DNA of 64,000 nt. Origin: Chloropicon primus (Eukaryota; Chlorophyta; Chloropicophyceae; Chloropicales; Chloropicaceae). Position 1 is the first letter of the stretch. The number at the start of each line of letters is the position of its first letter. The stretch spans positions 1,705,007 to 1,769,006 of the forward strand of contig CP060755.1 in NCBI GenBank assembly GCA_023205875.1, read 5' to 3'. The position numbers and the translations under genes were made by a program. Shown here one piece after another: positions 47,815 through 58,546 of this stretch. The notes beneath the pieces are model-generated. The model saw only the letters and a program-made list of their open reading frames with translations. It made no database searches and was not told the origin of the DNA.

Positions 47815-49004
47815 CTACTCCCAGATCATCTCGGCCGTCGTCGAGCAGGGCAGGACATCCGCCTCCTGGACTTTGAGGCAGTGTATTGTGGTGTCAAAGG
47901 CCGTCCTCCACTGGACGCCGTCCTCGTCCGTCCTGGGGCAAAGAACCACCCGCCAGTCCTTGCAGGACAAGGTGAGGAAGATGGGCGGCTCGAACTTGAG
48001 GTCCTCCACGGCGTAGTTCTTCCAGGGCACTTTGGTGGACTGGAACGCCGAGGTGGCGTCGGTTCCGATGACCAGCCGGCCCCTCTGCGTGCGGCAAGTC
48101 TCGTCCGTGTAATAGGAGACAGAGAATGCTGTCTCGTCCTCCCCCAGCTCCTCGGCGCAGAGCACAAAATAGCGCCAAGTGAAGGTCGTCCACCGGGTCG
48201 AGTGCTGGAGCCACTCCTCCGAGAGCTCCTCCGTGCCCATCACCTTGCTCTTTCCCATGAACCCAGAGAGCAGGACCTCTCCAGGGAAATTCGTTTTGTT
48301 CGTGAGGCTGGTCTTGGGTTGAGCTCTTTTCGTGATCGCTGCCTTCAAGCTATCGTACCAGCTCTTGGTCTCCTTCTCCTCCGTGGACTTGATTTGCAGA
48401 ACCCTCCCAGGCGTCTTGACGTAGATGATGAAGTTGTCCTCGCACTTGGAGAGAACCAAAGACGTGGAGTCCCCCAGGTCCACGGACCCTCGCTTTGAGG
48501 TCACCTCCCCAGCGTTAGAGTAGTATGTGAGCTGGAGACGGAAACGGAAACAATTTGTTTAGTTGGACACACACACAGGGAGAGAGAGAGAGAGAGGGAG
48601 AGGACGAAGAAGCCAGCCAGTCAGCCAGAAGAGCGAGCGAGGGAAGCCATAACTCAGGGGACACGAACGCACCTTCTTCTCGTTCAGAACAAAGTACCGG
48701 TTCTTCCAATTCTTCAGGAGTCTCCCCCGCTTGGCGAGCCAACCGTTCTGCGACAGAGAAAGGGTGCAAAGTTGGAAGTCGTGTGAGCTGAGCGAGCCAG
48801 TTCATTCGCACGTCGAAATACGTCGGCCCAAACCAAGGCGTTGCAGCTCTCGTGGTCCCTCTCTCACTCTCTCCGTGCGTGTCGCCTTTTGTGCCGCCGT
48901 CTCACCTTTTGTCCCTTCATAGGATTTCTGGGGTCCGCCCTGTCCACCATGTTTGGGTGGTCGAAGGACTTCCAGAAGAGTGACTTTGTCTTCTCTGGCT
49001 TCAT
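47815..49004 (-). CDS. Protein with two pleckstrin-homology domains (three exons)
   Basis: Exons 49004..48906, 48747..48673 and 48531..47815, all phase 0 with GT..AG introns (158 and 141 bases). The spliced product is 296 residues. The first PH domain is rebuilt only by splicing: NGWLAKRGRLLKNWKNRYFV in exon 2, LTYYSNAGEVTSKRGSVDL in exon 3, and the closing KSWYDSLKAAI. A second PH-like domain lies at about 140-285 (STRWTTFTWRYFVLCAEELG and a closing QWRTAFDTTI). Membrane phosphoinositide binding is inferred. It is head-to-head with another PH gene, which is unusual for this window. Confidence 0.82.
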
Positions 49005-49415
49005 TTGTATCTCCGCGTGTGGTTGGTTCCCCTTCCTCCTGTTCGGCGTGGCGTATTTTTGTCTTTTTAATTTCACTCTTTTGTTATCCTCTCCATAGTT
49101 ATAGCTTTATTGTGTTCCGTCCCTCCCGCCCCCCCCCCTTTGGTTTGTTTTGCCTCCCAGCTCACCCCAACCACAGCCCGGACCAGTCCTCCCTCCTCCC
49201 CTCCCCTCTCCGTGTCCTCCCCTCCCCTCTTGCCTCTTGTCCAGATTGGTCCAAGATTTTGATGTACGATTGTATGATTGATTTTGGCCATTTTAGTTTT
49301 AGAAGGACAAGGGGGAGGACAAAGGGGACAGAGGGTCTTCCACTTTGGGACGCCTCGGGTCGGGGACGCGACACCAAGTGCGCACGGAACTCTCCTCTCC
49401 TCGACGACAGAAAAG
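49005..49415. promoter_or_regulatory. Divergent promoter between two PH-domain genes
   Basis: 411 bases, AT-richer than its neighbours on the left (TTTTTGTCTTTTTAATTTC) and with a C run (49129-49139). No gene seen. Confidence 0.4.
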
Positions 49416-50562
49416 ATGTTCAAGAACATTGGAAGGAGGAACCCAGCGATCAGTGCGCCTCCAGAGGTGGACTGGTCCGCAGACGCACTGCAGGGGCGCA
49501 GGAGGAGCTCGGGGGAGGAGGGAGACGACGAGGAGTACAAGGGGAGAACCACGGTCAGGAGACTCAAGGACGGTATGAGGAAGAGCTTCACTTCGGTGGT
49601 CGACCCGAACACCCGAGGACAGAGGCACGCGAGAGTCCAGTTGGAGGTAAGTACGCAACGCAAGACTACGCACCAGTCCCTCGGTCCTCGTTGAATTACG
49701 ATACAAGCGGCAAAGTTTCTCACACGCGTTTGCTCTCGTATCTGGTACCCCTCTTTCCCTTGTCGGCGACGCTTGCGATGGAATCGAACGGTGAATCTGC
49801 CAGGTGGATCTTCACCACGTTCCCTTGAGCTCGATGAGGAACGAGATACCCTTTGCGAACAAGAAGGGCTGGCTCTGGAAGGCGAGGATGAAAGGAGACC
49901 GGTGGCTCCGGCGTTACTTCATCCTCCAGGGGCAGCTTGTCGTGTATTTTGTGAACGAGAACGACTCCAAGCCGAAAGGCTCCTTCCTGCTGCACAGCTA
50001 CGCCCAGGTCGACTACACGAACGAAAAAATAAACGGGAGAATCTTCAACTTCGACGTGGACACGCCCGAGAGGACGTACTACTTGAGCGCGGAGACGCAG
50101 GAGGAGGCAAAGGAGTGGGGTCAGGCGATGGCTGACGCGTGCGGCGAGTCCCACAGAAGCCTGTACGCAGGGGAGAAGCTGGAGTCCAATGATGAGGGCA
50201 GGAAGGAGGCTCAGGGCCAGGCGGAATCCGATGCGGAGGAAAACCTGATCAAAATGCAGCAAGAGCTGTCAAAAGTTCTCATTGAGATGGACGATAGGGT
50301 AAACGCGGCAGTAGAGAAGGAGAGGCAGGCGCAGGCTAACAACATTCAAAACGCCGTGAGCGTGGAGGTCGCGAGCATGAGGGAAGATTTCGCCAACGCT
50401 AGGGACCAACTGGTCCAGTGGCAACATCTCAGCGAGAATCTAATTCAACTGATCTCAGGACACGAGCTTGCCCTGAGATTCCCTGACGAGAAAGACAAGC
50501 TTGCGCGGATGAAAGAGAACTACCAAAACCTTTCCGCACTCCTGCAGTCTTTTGCGAACTAA
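49416..50562 (+). CDS. PH-domain protein with C-terminal coiled coil
   Basis: Two exons: 49416..49646 and 49804..50562, with a 157-base phase-0 intron (GTAAGT..GCCAG) joining VQLE to VDLHHVPLSS. The spliced product is 329 residues. The N-terminal 75 residues are basic and Ser-rich. The PH domain covers about 95-195: NKKGWLWKARMKGDRWLRRY, then FILQGQLVVYF, NFDVDTPERTYYL and the closing EEAKEWGQAMADAC with its invariant Trp. A coiled coil covers about 220-290. The C-terminal end is helical. Lipid binding and oligomerisation are inferred. It ends only 32 bases before the Kintoun stop codon on the other strand. Confidence 0.88.
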
Positions 50563-50594
50563 AAAGAATTAAACTCAATGTTTTTGTTTTAGTT

Positions 50595-52343
50595 TTAGTC
50601 GAGGTCATCCCACAAAGCAGCGCTCGGGGAAGGCTTGACGATGAAACTGCTCTGATTTACACTCCCCTTTGCCGAACTGCCCGATCCTCCAAGGTTTTCC
50701 TCGTCCCCCTCGCTTTCAACGGAGCCTACTTCTCTGTAGTAACCGAGCCCACTCCCCCCCAGCTTGTACGCGTAGCCCAGCACCTGCCCACAGAACGCCT
50801 TGCTTGCGATGAAACCAACCTTGTTTCCAGATGCCTCCTCGGCCATTTCAAGAAACTCGTCCCCCTGAGGCGACGCCGAGTCCTCTTGCGCTGCGCTGCC
50901 GCGAGACCCTTCCCCCTCGGTCTCCTTCTCGTCGGCCTGTGGGGCAGCAGCAGCTTCGTGCATAGCTTTCCAGCGCCTTTCGTTCTCGGTCTCCTCTCCA
51001 GCGTTAGGGGCTCCCTCCCCAGTGCCTTTGGCGGCCTTGCTGCTCGCGCCACCAGCCGCTTCTTCCTTCTGCGGCTCCTCTGGTTGAGAACCCGACTCCT
51101 CTCCCTTATCGTGCCCAGTGCTCTCGAGTTCCTGCACCAGCTTCACCGGTTCCACGAAGGGCTTGGCCTGTGGCTTCTCGGGGGAGACCACGGGCAGCGT
51201 GATCTCCAGAACCTGCTTCTTCTTGTCGAATTTCGCCTTGCCCTTCTTGTCCAGGACCTCGTAGGGGAGCTTGGCTTCGAGCTTGTACTTGTCTGGCACG
51301 GACAAGAGGACTTCCTGGCTTGTCACGTCGAGGGACATCGACCCAACACCTTTGACGCCGGGAAGCACAACCTTGAGCGTGATTTCTTTCGGTCGCTTGG
51401 GCGCCTCCGCCAAGGCCTGGCCCATGTCTCCCCAAGTGTCCAAGAGGTCGTACTGACCCCTCTCCACGACTTCAAACTGGGGGACGGTTTCCCCAGAGGC
51501 ATAAACGTAGCCGGCCTCTCCTTCCTTTGGGGCCGGGGGCTTCCTCTTTGGCTTCTCCACTGCCCTGTTGAAGGAGAACTCGCTCCTCTTCGTGGGTTCG
51601 GAGGAGGGTTGTCCAAGGTCTGTCTTGGGCTCACTGAGGGGCTTGATCGGTCCCTTGCCACCGTTCGCCGAGGAAATTCTCACGGACTGCACCCCCGGCT
51701 TCTCCATACCCTCGCTGCCCTTGTACTTCATCTTCAGGTAAGTCACGGTCTTGCATAGTTTCATGCCCTTTGTCCTCTCGATGTTCTCGATCGCGGTCTG
51801 CGCGACCATTTCCTTGAAAGGAGGGAAGGAGCACTTCTCGCACGTTTGAGGGTGAAGCACGAAGTCGATCACGGCCGCGGTGTTCCCACTCTTGTCGGTC
51901 GTCTCCCTCTCCTGCCCCAAGCTGAAGGGGATGGACCAGGTGTTGCCCTCCTGGCCGTTCCTGGTCGTTTTCTTGGACTCGGCCTTCTGGATCTTCTCCG
52001 AGCTGCAAACGTTGATGAACATCTTCTTCCCCTTGCTCTCCCCGTCGTCCTCCCTCCTCGTCTTCACCACGAAGTTCTCCTCCGGCACAATGAGCTGCAC
52101 GTCTGATCCGTACACGTTCTCGGTCTGGTTCTGGTCCTCGATCTGCCTCAGGTAGGCCTCTGACTCCGCCCTCGCCTTGGGGTCCGAGATCTCCTTGGCG
52201 TACTCCTCGAACATTTCCTTGAACTTGGGGTCCTGGAAAGCCTTCTCGAACCGGTTGACTTCCTCCGTCGTCATGTTCAGCTTGTCCAGGGACTCCCTCA
52301 GCATCTCCGTCTCCTCCTTGTCCATACTCCTCGTATTAACCAC
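50595..52343 (-). CDS. DNAAF2: Axonemal dynein assembly factor Kintoun (DNAAF2/PF13)
   Basis: Cytoplasmic preassembly of flagellar dynein arms with HSP90. 582 residues, intronless. The N-terminus MTTEEVNRFEKAFQDPKFKE, followed by MFEEYAKEISDP, is the Kintoun signature. The PIH1 domain covers about 70-205 (FINVCSSEKIQ, NTWSIPFSLG, DFVLHPQTCEKC, VTYLKMKYKGS). A CS/p23-like domain lies at about 315-400 (ITLKVVLPGVKGVGSMSLDV, ending EITLPVV). Long acidic linkers follow. The gene implies that the organism builds, or recently built, dynein-bearing flagella. Confidence 0.92.
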   Translation of the reverse strand: MVNTRSMDKEETEMLRESLDKLNMTTEEVNRFEKAFQDPKFKEMFEEYAKEISDPKARAESEAYLRQIEDQNQTENVYGSDVQLIVPEENFVVKTRREDDGESKGKKMFINVCSSEKIQKAESKKTTRNGQEGNTWSIPFSLGQERETTDKSGNTAAVIDFVLHPQTCEKCSFPPFKEMVAQTAIENIERTKGMKLCKTVTYLKMKYKGSEGMEKPGVQSVRISSANGGKGPIKPLSEPKTDLGQPSSEPTKRSEFSFNRAVEKPKRKPPAPKEGEAGYVYASGETVPQFEVVERGQYDLLDTWGDMGQALAEAPKRPKEITLKVVLPGVKGVGSMSLDVTSQEVLLSVPDKYKLEAKLPYEVLDKKGKAKFDKKKQVLEITLPVVSPEKPQAKPFVEPVKLVQELESTGHDKGEESGSQPEEPQKEEAAGGASSKAAKGTGEGAPNAGEETENERRWKAMHEAAAAPQADEKETEGEGSRGSAAQEDSASPQGDEFLEMAEEASGNKVGFIASKAFCGQVLGYAYKLGGSGLGYYREVGSVESEGDEENLGGSGSSAKGSVNQSSFIVKPSPSAALWDDLD

Positions 52344-52622
52344 AAACCAAGACGCTTGTCGTGTGTCGTATGTCTCGTGTCTTTTTTCGTGTTATGTACT
52401 TCCCTCCTCCTCCTCCCCCGTTGTGTCTTGTGTTGTCTTGTGTTGTCGTGTGTTCCTGTCCCTCGCTCCGGTCTTGGGATTCGTATTTTGGTCCCCGCTC
52501 TTCCTCTTCCTCTCTTGGCGGGAAAGGAGAAACCAACACCAACAGAGGAGGAGAAAGAGAAGAGAAGGCTCCCGCCAGTTTTCACAACCACCAGGACCAG
52601 GACCAGGACGACCAGCACGACC

Positions 52623-53204
52623 ATGAGGAGGAGTGTGGCCGTGAGGGGGACGAGGAAGGAGGGGAGGGGGAGGGGAGCAAGCACAGGAGCACCAGTGAAG
52701 GGAGGGAACAAGAGAGGAACGGGAGAACGACGACGGGAGGCAGGGAAGGAGACCCGCCTGCGCCTGCGGAGGGGGGCAGCATCCGAGGGGAGGGGCCAGG
52801 GGGCCAGGGGGAAGGCCACTGGGAGGGAGGATGCCCCGGTGGGGGACGTGCTGCTGCCCGTGCTGACGGAGGGGGAGCTGCAGCGGGAGGCGGAATGGCT
52901 GGGTCGAACCATCGCTCTGTGGCTGGACGAGGAGTGGTGTCCGCAGCAGGTCCACGCTGATATTGGGGACACGCTGTGCCGAGCGTACCTGGACGAGAGG
53001 GGAAGGGGGAACAACGAGGCGACTTCCATTCTGCTCCAGTTGTCGGACGATCTGATGAAAGTGGACTTCACGGAAGCCTTTGTGAACCCCTTTGACGTGA
53101 GCAACAAAGCGCTGGAGTGCCTCATGTTCAAGAGCGGCATCGACGTCTGTTGCCAGTCCGAACAGGACAAGAAATTCCTTGAGGACAGGTTGAAGGAGGC
53201 GTAG
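52623..53204 (+). CDS. Conserved plastid-type protein of unknown function
   Basis: 193 residues from the ATG chosen just after an ACGACC-rich leader. Frame-open sequence upstream is non-coding in character. Residues 1-75 are Arg/Gly/Lys-rich, like a transit peptide. The rest is a compact helical domain: GRTIALWLDEEWCPQQVHAD, then IGDTLCRAYLDERG, LQLSDDLMKVDFTEAFVNPF and DVSNKALECLMFKSG. I have seen this EEWxPQ...VNPFDVSNK pattern in plant chloroplast proteins but cannot name the family. It is head-to-head with Kintoun and tail-to-tail with PSF1. Confidence 0.6.
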   Translation: MRRSVAVRGTRKEGRGRGASTGAPVKGGNKRGTGERRREAGKETRLRLRRGAASEGRGQGARGKATGREDAPVGDVLLPVLTEGELQREAEWLGRTIALWLDEEWCPQQVHADIGDTLCRAYLDERGRGNNEATSILLQLSDDLMKVDFTEAFVNPFDVSNKALECLMFKSGIDVCCQSEQDKKFLEDRLKEA

Positions 53205-53406
53205 CCGCCCAGACTTACTCAAAAAAATATGTTTTTGTTACATTGTTCATTCCCGGACTGTATTAGTTGTGTGCTGCGGTTTGAAGGTCGCTAAGGTCTG
53301 CGCTCTCCGCGCTGTTCTCTCTCCTCGTGGTCAGTTCCGTCCTCGCGGCACTGGTTGCGCGCAAAGCCAAGGACGTCTGCCGATCCCTCCTCGCCCTCGC
53401 TCTGGT

Positions 53407-54317
53407 TCAATTTGCCAGGTGTTCCAGCTTCCCTTCTATGATCAGCCTCTCCGCGTCCTCGTGAGGCAGGAGGTGCACGGTGCCCACCTGCAGGTCAGCT
53501 TCCCCGATGTAGTCGAACTCCATGGTCCCCAAGTCCTCCACCACTCGCACTTTCAGCATGTTCTCACTGGGTGGGTAAAACCCCACGGTGAGGTCCACGC
53601 CGGCCTGCTTTTGGTACTTTGCCAACATCTTCTCGTACCTCTTCACGAAATCCTTCTCTGGCGAGCTGAGCTTCTCCTGGGTCGAACGGGGCAGGCGGCC
53701 GCACTTCCAACGGAAGGCCTGGGGAAAGGCGAAGGGACAGGGTTTCAGTGTTGATGCGAACGGTCACCGACCGCCTGGCTCTCGAAAAGAGGACGAGCAA
53801 AGACTGTTGGAGAACGGATCACATCTCTCAAGGGACGAGACCCCCTTTTGCACGTGGTGTGGTTGTTGCCCCACCGCGTTCCTCGTTCCCTTCGCCAGCG
53901 GTTCGCTTGGTATCCAAACGGACAACTTACCTTGACTCTCTCTAGCCTCATGTTCTGGTACGCCATCAGCAGCCGCTTGTTCCTAAGCAGGGCCTGGTGG
54001 TGAATGAGAACGGAGCTGGCGACCTCAGGCCGACCCTCCCAAGCCACGCCCTGATCTCTGAAGGCGTCGAGAATGGAAACCAAGGACTCGTAGTGCTCCG
54101 CCACCTCCTGCAAGCACCTCCGAACTTCCTCCTCCTTGAACTGAGGCAGGGCCTGCCCAGGGTCTCGGAGCAACCCTCCGAGGACCCCCCCATCTCCCCC
54201 CGAGTAACCTGACCCCCCCCCGACAGAACCGAGCGATCCGCCCAAGTCGTTCGCCTCCAGGTGGGTCTTCAGTTCCTTCAACAGGTTTGTCGCCGTGCGG
54301 GCAAAGTCCGTCGCCAT
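53407..54317 (-). CDS. GINS1: GINS complex subunit PSF1
   Basis: DNA replication: with MCM2-7 and CDC45 it forms the CMG helicase. Two exons: 54317..53931 and 53718..53407, with a 212-base phase-0 intron (GTAAGT..CCCCAG). The spliced product is 232 residues. The start is MATDFARTATNLLKEL; an upstream ATG at 54404 is rejected. The A-domain helices include LIHHQALLRNKRLLMAYQNM, then RLERVKAFRWKCGRLP across the junction, then KDFVKRYEKMLAKYQ. The C-terminal B-domain reads VRVVEDLGTMEFDY and ends EDAERLIIEGKLEHL. A Gly-rich insert lies at about 35-60. Length and domain order fit PSF1. Confidence 0.93.
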
Positions 54318-54535
54318 GGTGCGCCTCCCCCCTCCCCCAACAGGAGCGGCCTCCCCCTCCTCTCTCGAAACCCCGAACCCGCTTTGAAGCGCGGGAAGAA
54401 CCAACTGGGAGAAGGGGCGAGGAGAGGGTGAAACGGTGGATGAGGGGAGGGGAGGGTGAATCGCAGTCGTCCTCTGTAATTATATATATAGAGAGAGACA
54501 GTTATTTACTTAAAGCATTAGCACTCTTCTTCCAC

Positions 54536-57500
54536 TCAGTTCCTGCCGAAGAGCCTTTTCTTCTTGGTCGAGGCCGTGGCGTTGGCCGCTCTCTCTGCAG
54601 CGAGCAGCTTGGACAAGATTTCATTATCCCTCTTCTCGTCCTCCACCTTCTCCTTCGTTTCCTCGAGTTGGCTCAACACGTTCTTAAGCTCCTTCTTAAG
54701 ATCATCGTTCTTCTGCCTCTCCACATCGAGGTCCACCTTAGCCTTGGTCGAGGTCTCCTGGGCAGCTTGGGCCTCCTTGACGTCCCTCTCCTGGGCAGCT
54801 TGGGCCTCCTTGACGTCCCTCTCCTGCTCCAGTTGCATGAAGTTCTCGTTGCACTCGGCAACCTCTTCCGCAAGCTCACCTATGCTGTTCTGGAGGCTCT
54901 CACTCTTCCTGCGCTCCTCTGCAAGCGAACTCTCAAGATCATCTTTCTCCCTCTGCACGTCAACCATCTTCTCCTCGAAGGCTTCGAGCTTGCTCAGAAT
55001 GTCGTTCTTCCTCTCCTCCACTTCCGCCTTCTCCCTCTGCATGTCAACCATCTTCTCCTCGAAAGCTTCGAGCTTGCTCAGAATCTCACTCTTCTTTACC
55101 TTCTCGGCCTCCAGTTGCTGCGCGAGGTCGTCCTTCTCAGCAGTCAAGGATGACATGGCCTCCGACTCCGCATTGCCTGCCTCTTCCTTCTCCCTCTGCA
55201 TGTCAACCATCTTCTCCTCGAAAGCTTCGAGCTTGCTCAGAATGTCGTTCTTCCTCTCCTCCACTTCCGCCTTCTCCCTCTGCATGTCAACCATCTTCTC
55301 CTCGAAAGCTTCGAGCTTGCTCAGAATCTCACTCTTCTTTACCTTCTCGGCCTCCAGTTGCTGCGCGAGGTCGTCCTTCTCAGCAGTCAAGGATGACATG
55401 GCCTCCGACTCCGCATTGCCTGCCTCTTCCTTCTCCCTCTGCATGTCAACCATCTTCTCCTCGAAAGCTTCGAGCTTGCTCAGAATCTCACTCTTCTTTA
55501 CCTTCTCGGCCTCCAGTTGCTGCGCGAGGTCGTCCTTCTCAGCAGTCAAGGATGACATGGCCTCCGACTCCGCATTGCCTGCCTCTTCCTTCTCCCTCTG
55601 CATGTCAACCATCTTCTCTCCTCGAAAGCTTCGAGCTTGCTCAGAATCTCACTCTTCTTTACCTTCTCGGCCTCCAGTTGCTGCGCGAGGTCGTCCTTCT
55701 CAGCAGTCAAGGATGACATGGCCTCCGACTCCGCATTGCCTGCCTCTTCCTTCTCCCTCTGCATGTCAACCATCTTCTCCTCGAAGGCTTCGAGCTTGCT
55801 CAGAATCTCACTCTTCTTTACCTTCTCGGCCTCCAGTTGCTGCGCGAGGTCGTCCTTCTCAGCAGTCGATGGCCTCCGACTCCGCATTGCCTGCCTCTTC
55901 CTTCTCCCTCTGCATGTCAACCATCTTCTCCTGGAAGGCTTCGAGCTTGCTCAGAATGTCGTTCTTCCTCTCCTCCACTTCCGCCTTCTCCCTCTGCATG
56001 TCAACCATCTTCTCCTCGAAAGCTTCGAGCTTGCTCAGAATCTCACTCTTCTTTACCTTCTCGGCCTCCAGTTGCTGCGCGAGGTCGTCCTTCTCAGCAG
56101 TCAAGGATGACATGGCCTCCGACTCCGCATTGCCTGCCTCTTCCTTCTCCCTCTGCATGTCAACCATCTTCTCCTCGAAGGCTTCGAGCTTGCTCAGAAT
56201 GTCGTTCTTCCTCTCCTCCACTTCCGCCTTCTCCCTCTGCATGTCAACCATCTTCTCCTGGAAAGCTTCGAGCTTGCTCAGAATGTCGTTCTTCCTCTCC
56301 TCCACTTCCGCCTTCTCCCTCTGCATGTCAACCATCTTCTCCTCGAAAGCTTCGAGCTTGCTCAGAATCTCACTCTTCTTTACCTTCTCGGCCTCCAGTT
56401 GCTGCGCGAGGTCGTCCTTCTCAGCAGTCAAGGATGACATGGCCTCCGACTCCGCATTGCCTGCCTCTTCCTTCTCCCTCTGCATGTCAACCATCTTCTC
56501 CTCGAAGGCTTCGAGCTTGCTCAGAATGTCGTTCTTCCTCTCCTCCACTTCCGCCTTCTCCCTCTGCATGTCAACCATCTTCTCCTCGAAAGCTTCGAGC
56601 TTGCTCAGAATCTCACTCTTCTTTACCTTCTCGGCCTCCAGTTGCTGCGCGAGGTCGTCCTTCTCAGCAGTCAAGGATGACATGGCCTCCGACTCCGCAT
56701 TGCCTGCCTCTTCCTTCTCCCTCTGCATGTCAACCATCTTCTCCTCGAAAGCTTCGAGCTTGCTCAGAATCTCACTCTTCTTTACCTTCTCGGCCTCCAG
56801 TTGCTGCGCGAGGTCGTCCTTCTCAGCAGTCAAGGATGACATGGCCTCCGACTCCGCATTGCCTGCCTCTTCCTTCTCCCTCTGCATGTCAACCATCTTC
56901 TCCTCGAAGGCTTCGAGCTTGCTCAGAATGTCGTTCTTCCTCTCCTCCACTTCCGCCTTCTCCCTCTGCATGTCAACCATCTTCTCCTCGAAAGCTTCGA
57001 GCTTGCTCAGAATCTCACTCTTCTTTACCTTCTCGGCCTCCAGTTGCTGCGCGAGGTCGTCCTTCTCAGCAGTCAAGGATGACATGGCCTCCGACTCCGC
57101 ATTGCCTGCCTCTTCCTTCTCCCTCTGCATGTCAACCATCTTCTCCTCGAAAGCTTCGAGCTTGCTCAGAATCTCACTCTTCTTTACCTTCTCGGCCTCC
57201 AGTTGCTGCGCGAGGTCGTCCTTCTCGGCGGTCAGTGAGGCAACGACTGTGTTGTCTTCAGCATCACCATTACTGCGCTCTTGCCTTGTGGGTGTACCTA
57301 AGGTCTCTAGAGAATCGCACGTTTGCAACAAGTGCGACTCTACAATCTTAACTTCCTCGCTGATGGTTTGCAGCTCCAACACCTTGGCGTCAACGCTGGA
57401 CGCCAGCTTGTTGAGCATGTCCAACCTTCTCTCATCGGATGCTACTGGCGCAGCGACTGGCGACGAGCTCTGGTCAGACTGCACTCGATTCTTCAGGTCT

Positions 57501-57985
57501 TCTACGGTCTGCGTGAGCTGACCAACCTTTTCTTCCAGGGCTTTCTTCTCCATCCTGGAGTCCTCCAACTTTTTCATGATGCTAAACCTCTCTTTCTCGA
57601 AGATTTGCGAGGCAGCCTGCGCCGCACGGAGCTCAGCGCTGAGCTCTAACCTCCTCGCTTCGACGTCCTCCACCCTCGCGTTCGCGGCCGTTAGCGCATT
57701 CCTCACTACCTCCTCTGTCTGAGCCGCCTCCTGGGCAATCATGGCCCTCTTCCTCTTCTCCTCCTCCAGCTCCATTTGAAGAACCTGGAACGAGGGGGAG
57801 TCCCCGCCCTCCATTGCCCCGTCCTCGGAATGCGGGGTGTCCCTAGGTGAGTCACTCATGTCCGCCCCTTTCTGCCTATTCATTTTGCTGGAAAGAAAAT
57901 TCTTGAGCTTGGCCCTCACTCTCGTCCTCGGTGAAGGCGTGTCCATCGCTGCCCCGTCCATGTTGTTCCTCTCTCTTCTCCCCAA
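54536..57985 (-). pseudogene. Tandem-repeat coiled-coil protein gene, interrupted by two indels
   Basis: The 5' part (57985..55859) encodes 708 residues: a Ser/Pro/Arg-rich head with KLKNFLSSKMNRQKG, a coiled coil (about 65-255), then repeats. Long modules (53 residues; SSLTAEKDDLAQQLEAEKVK onwards) alternate with short ones (28 residues; KAEVEERKNDILSKL onwards). Near 55867 a net 8-base loss inside a module puts a TGA in frame after SEAIDC. Near 55617 a 2-base gain (GA) restores the original frame. From 55612 the frame runs to 54536 and ends with two RDVKEAQAAQE copies, more coiled coil and KKKRLFGRN. Counting both parts and the gap there are about 11 long and 7 short modules. It may be a real broken allele, an assembly error in the repeat, or spliced. 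Cytoskeletal or scaffold role is a guess. Confidence 0.75.
54970..57235. repeat. Coding tandem repeat array, 159-base and 84-base units
   Basis: About 2.3 kb of nearly identical units. The long unit is 159 bases and the short one 84 bases; both share the segment encoding ILSKLEAFEEKMVDMQRE. Copies differ at few sites (AAAGCTTCG or AAGGCTTCG; CTCCTCG or CTCCTGG), so the array is young or homogenised. Confidence 0.93.
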
Positions 57986-58470
57986 ATCACCAAACCCGTC
58001 GTCGGTGGTCGTGTGCTTTTTCTCTCTCTCTCGATATCAATCTCTTGGGTGTTTTGTTGTGTCCCCTATATCGATATCGATATCGATATCGATATGATAT
58101 GATATGATTGTCGTATTGATGTTCGGCCTTGTTCTTTGCGTGTTCCGCCAAGCCAAGCCAAGCCAAGCCAAGCCAAGCCAAGCCAAGCCAAGCGGTGTTG
58201 TCCCTTTCCCCTCCGTTGTTTTGTTTCGTGTTTGTGTTCGTGCTTTCCTCCTGGTCCCCCTGGTCCCTTTCCCCCTTTTCCTCTTTTCCCCAAACCCTAT
58301 TCCTTCTCTTTCTCTCTTCGTCGTACAAAACCAAGATCCAGAATTCAGGAGGAAACACTCCTCACCAAGCCACCAGCAGGGCCCCGCGGGGGAACCGACA
58401 ACCCATCCACAACCGACAACCGAGGGGGGCTGCCTCAGGAGGGAGGAGGAGGACACACACCACCACCACC

Positions 58471-58502
<32 letters not shown>

Positions 58503-58546
58503 CAACAACAACACACGAGAACACGAAACAAGGAGGATACCATAGA
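57986..58546. promoter_or_regulatory. Divergent promoter region with four simple arrays
   Basis: 561 bases between two coiled-coil genes. It holds a TCGATA hexamer array (58068-58107), about nine copies of CAAGC (58148-58193), and CAC then AAC runs (58452-58512) ending shortly before the + start. No gene seen. Confidence 0.55.

Noticed and set aside
54564-57521. 985-codon + strand frame, the longest open frame in the window
   Set aside because: It is antisense to the coiled-coil repeat. Its Ser/Phe/Leu/Cys-rich repeats are the direct reverse complement of the Glu/Lys/Leu modules, and it stays open across both indels because several frames of the repeat lack stops.
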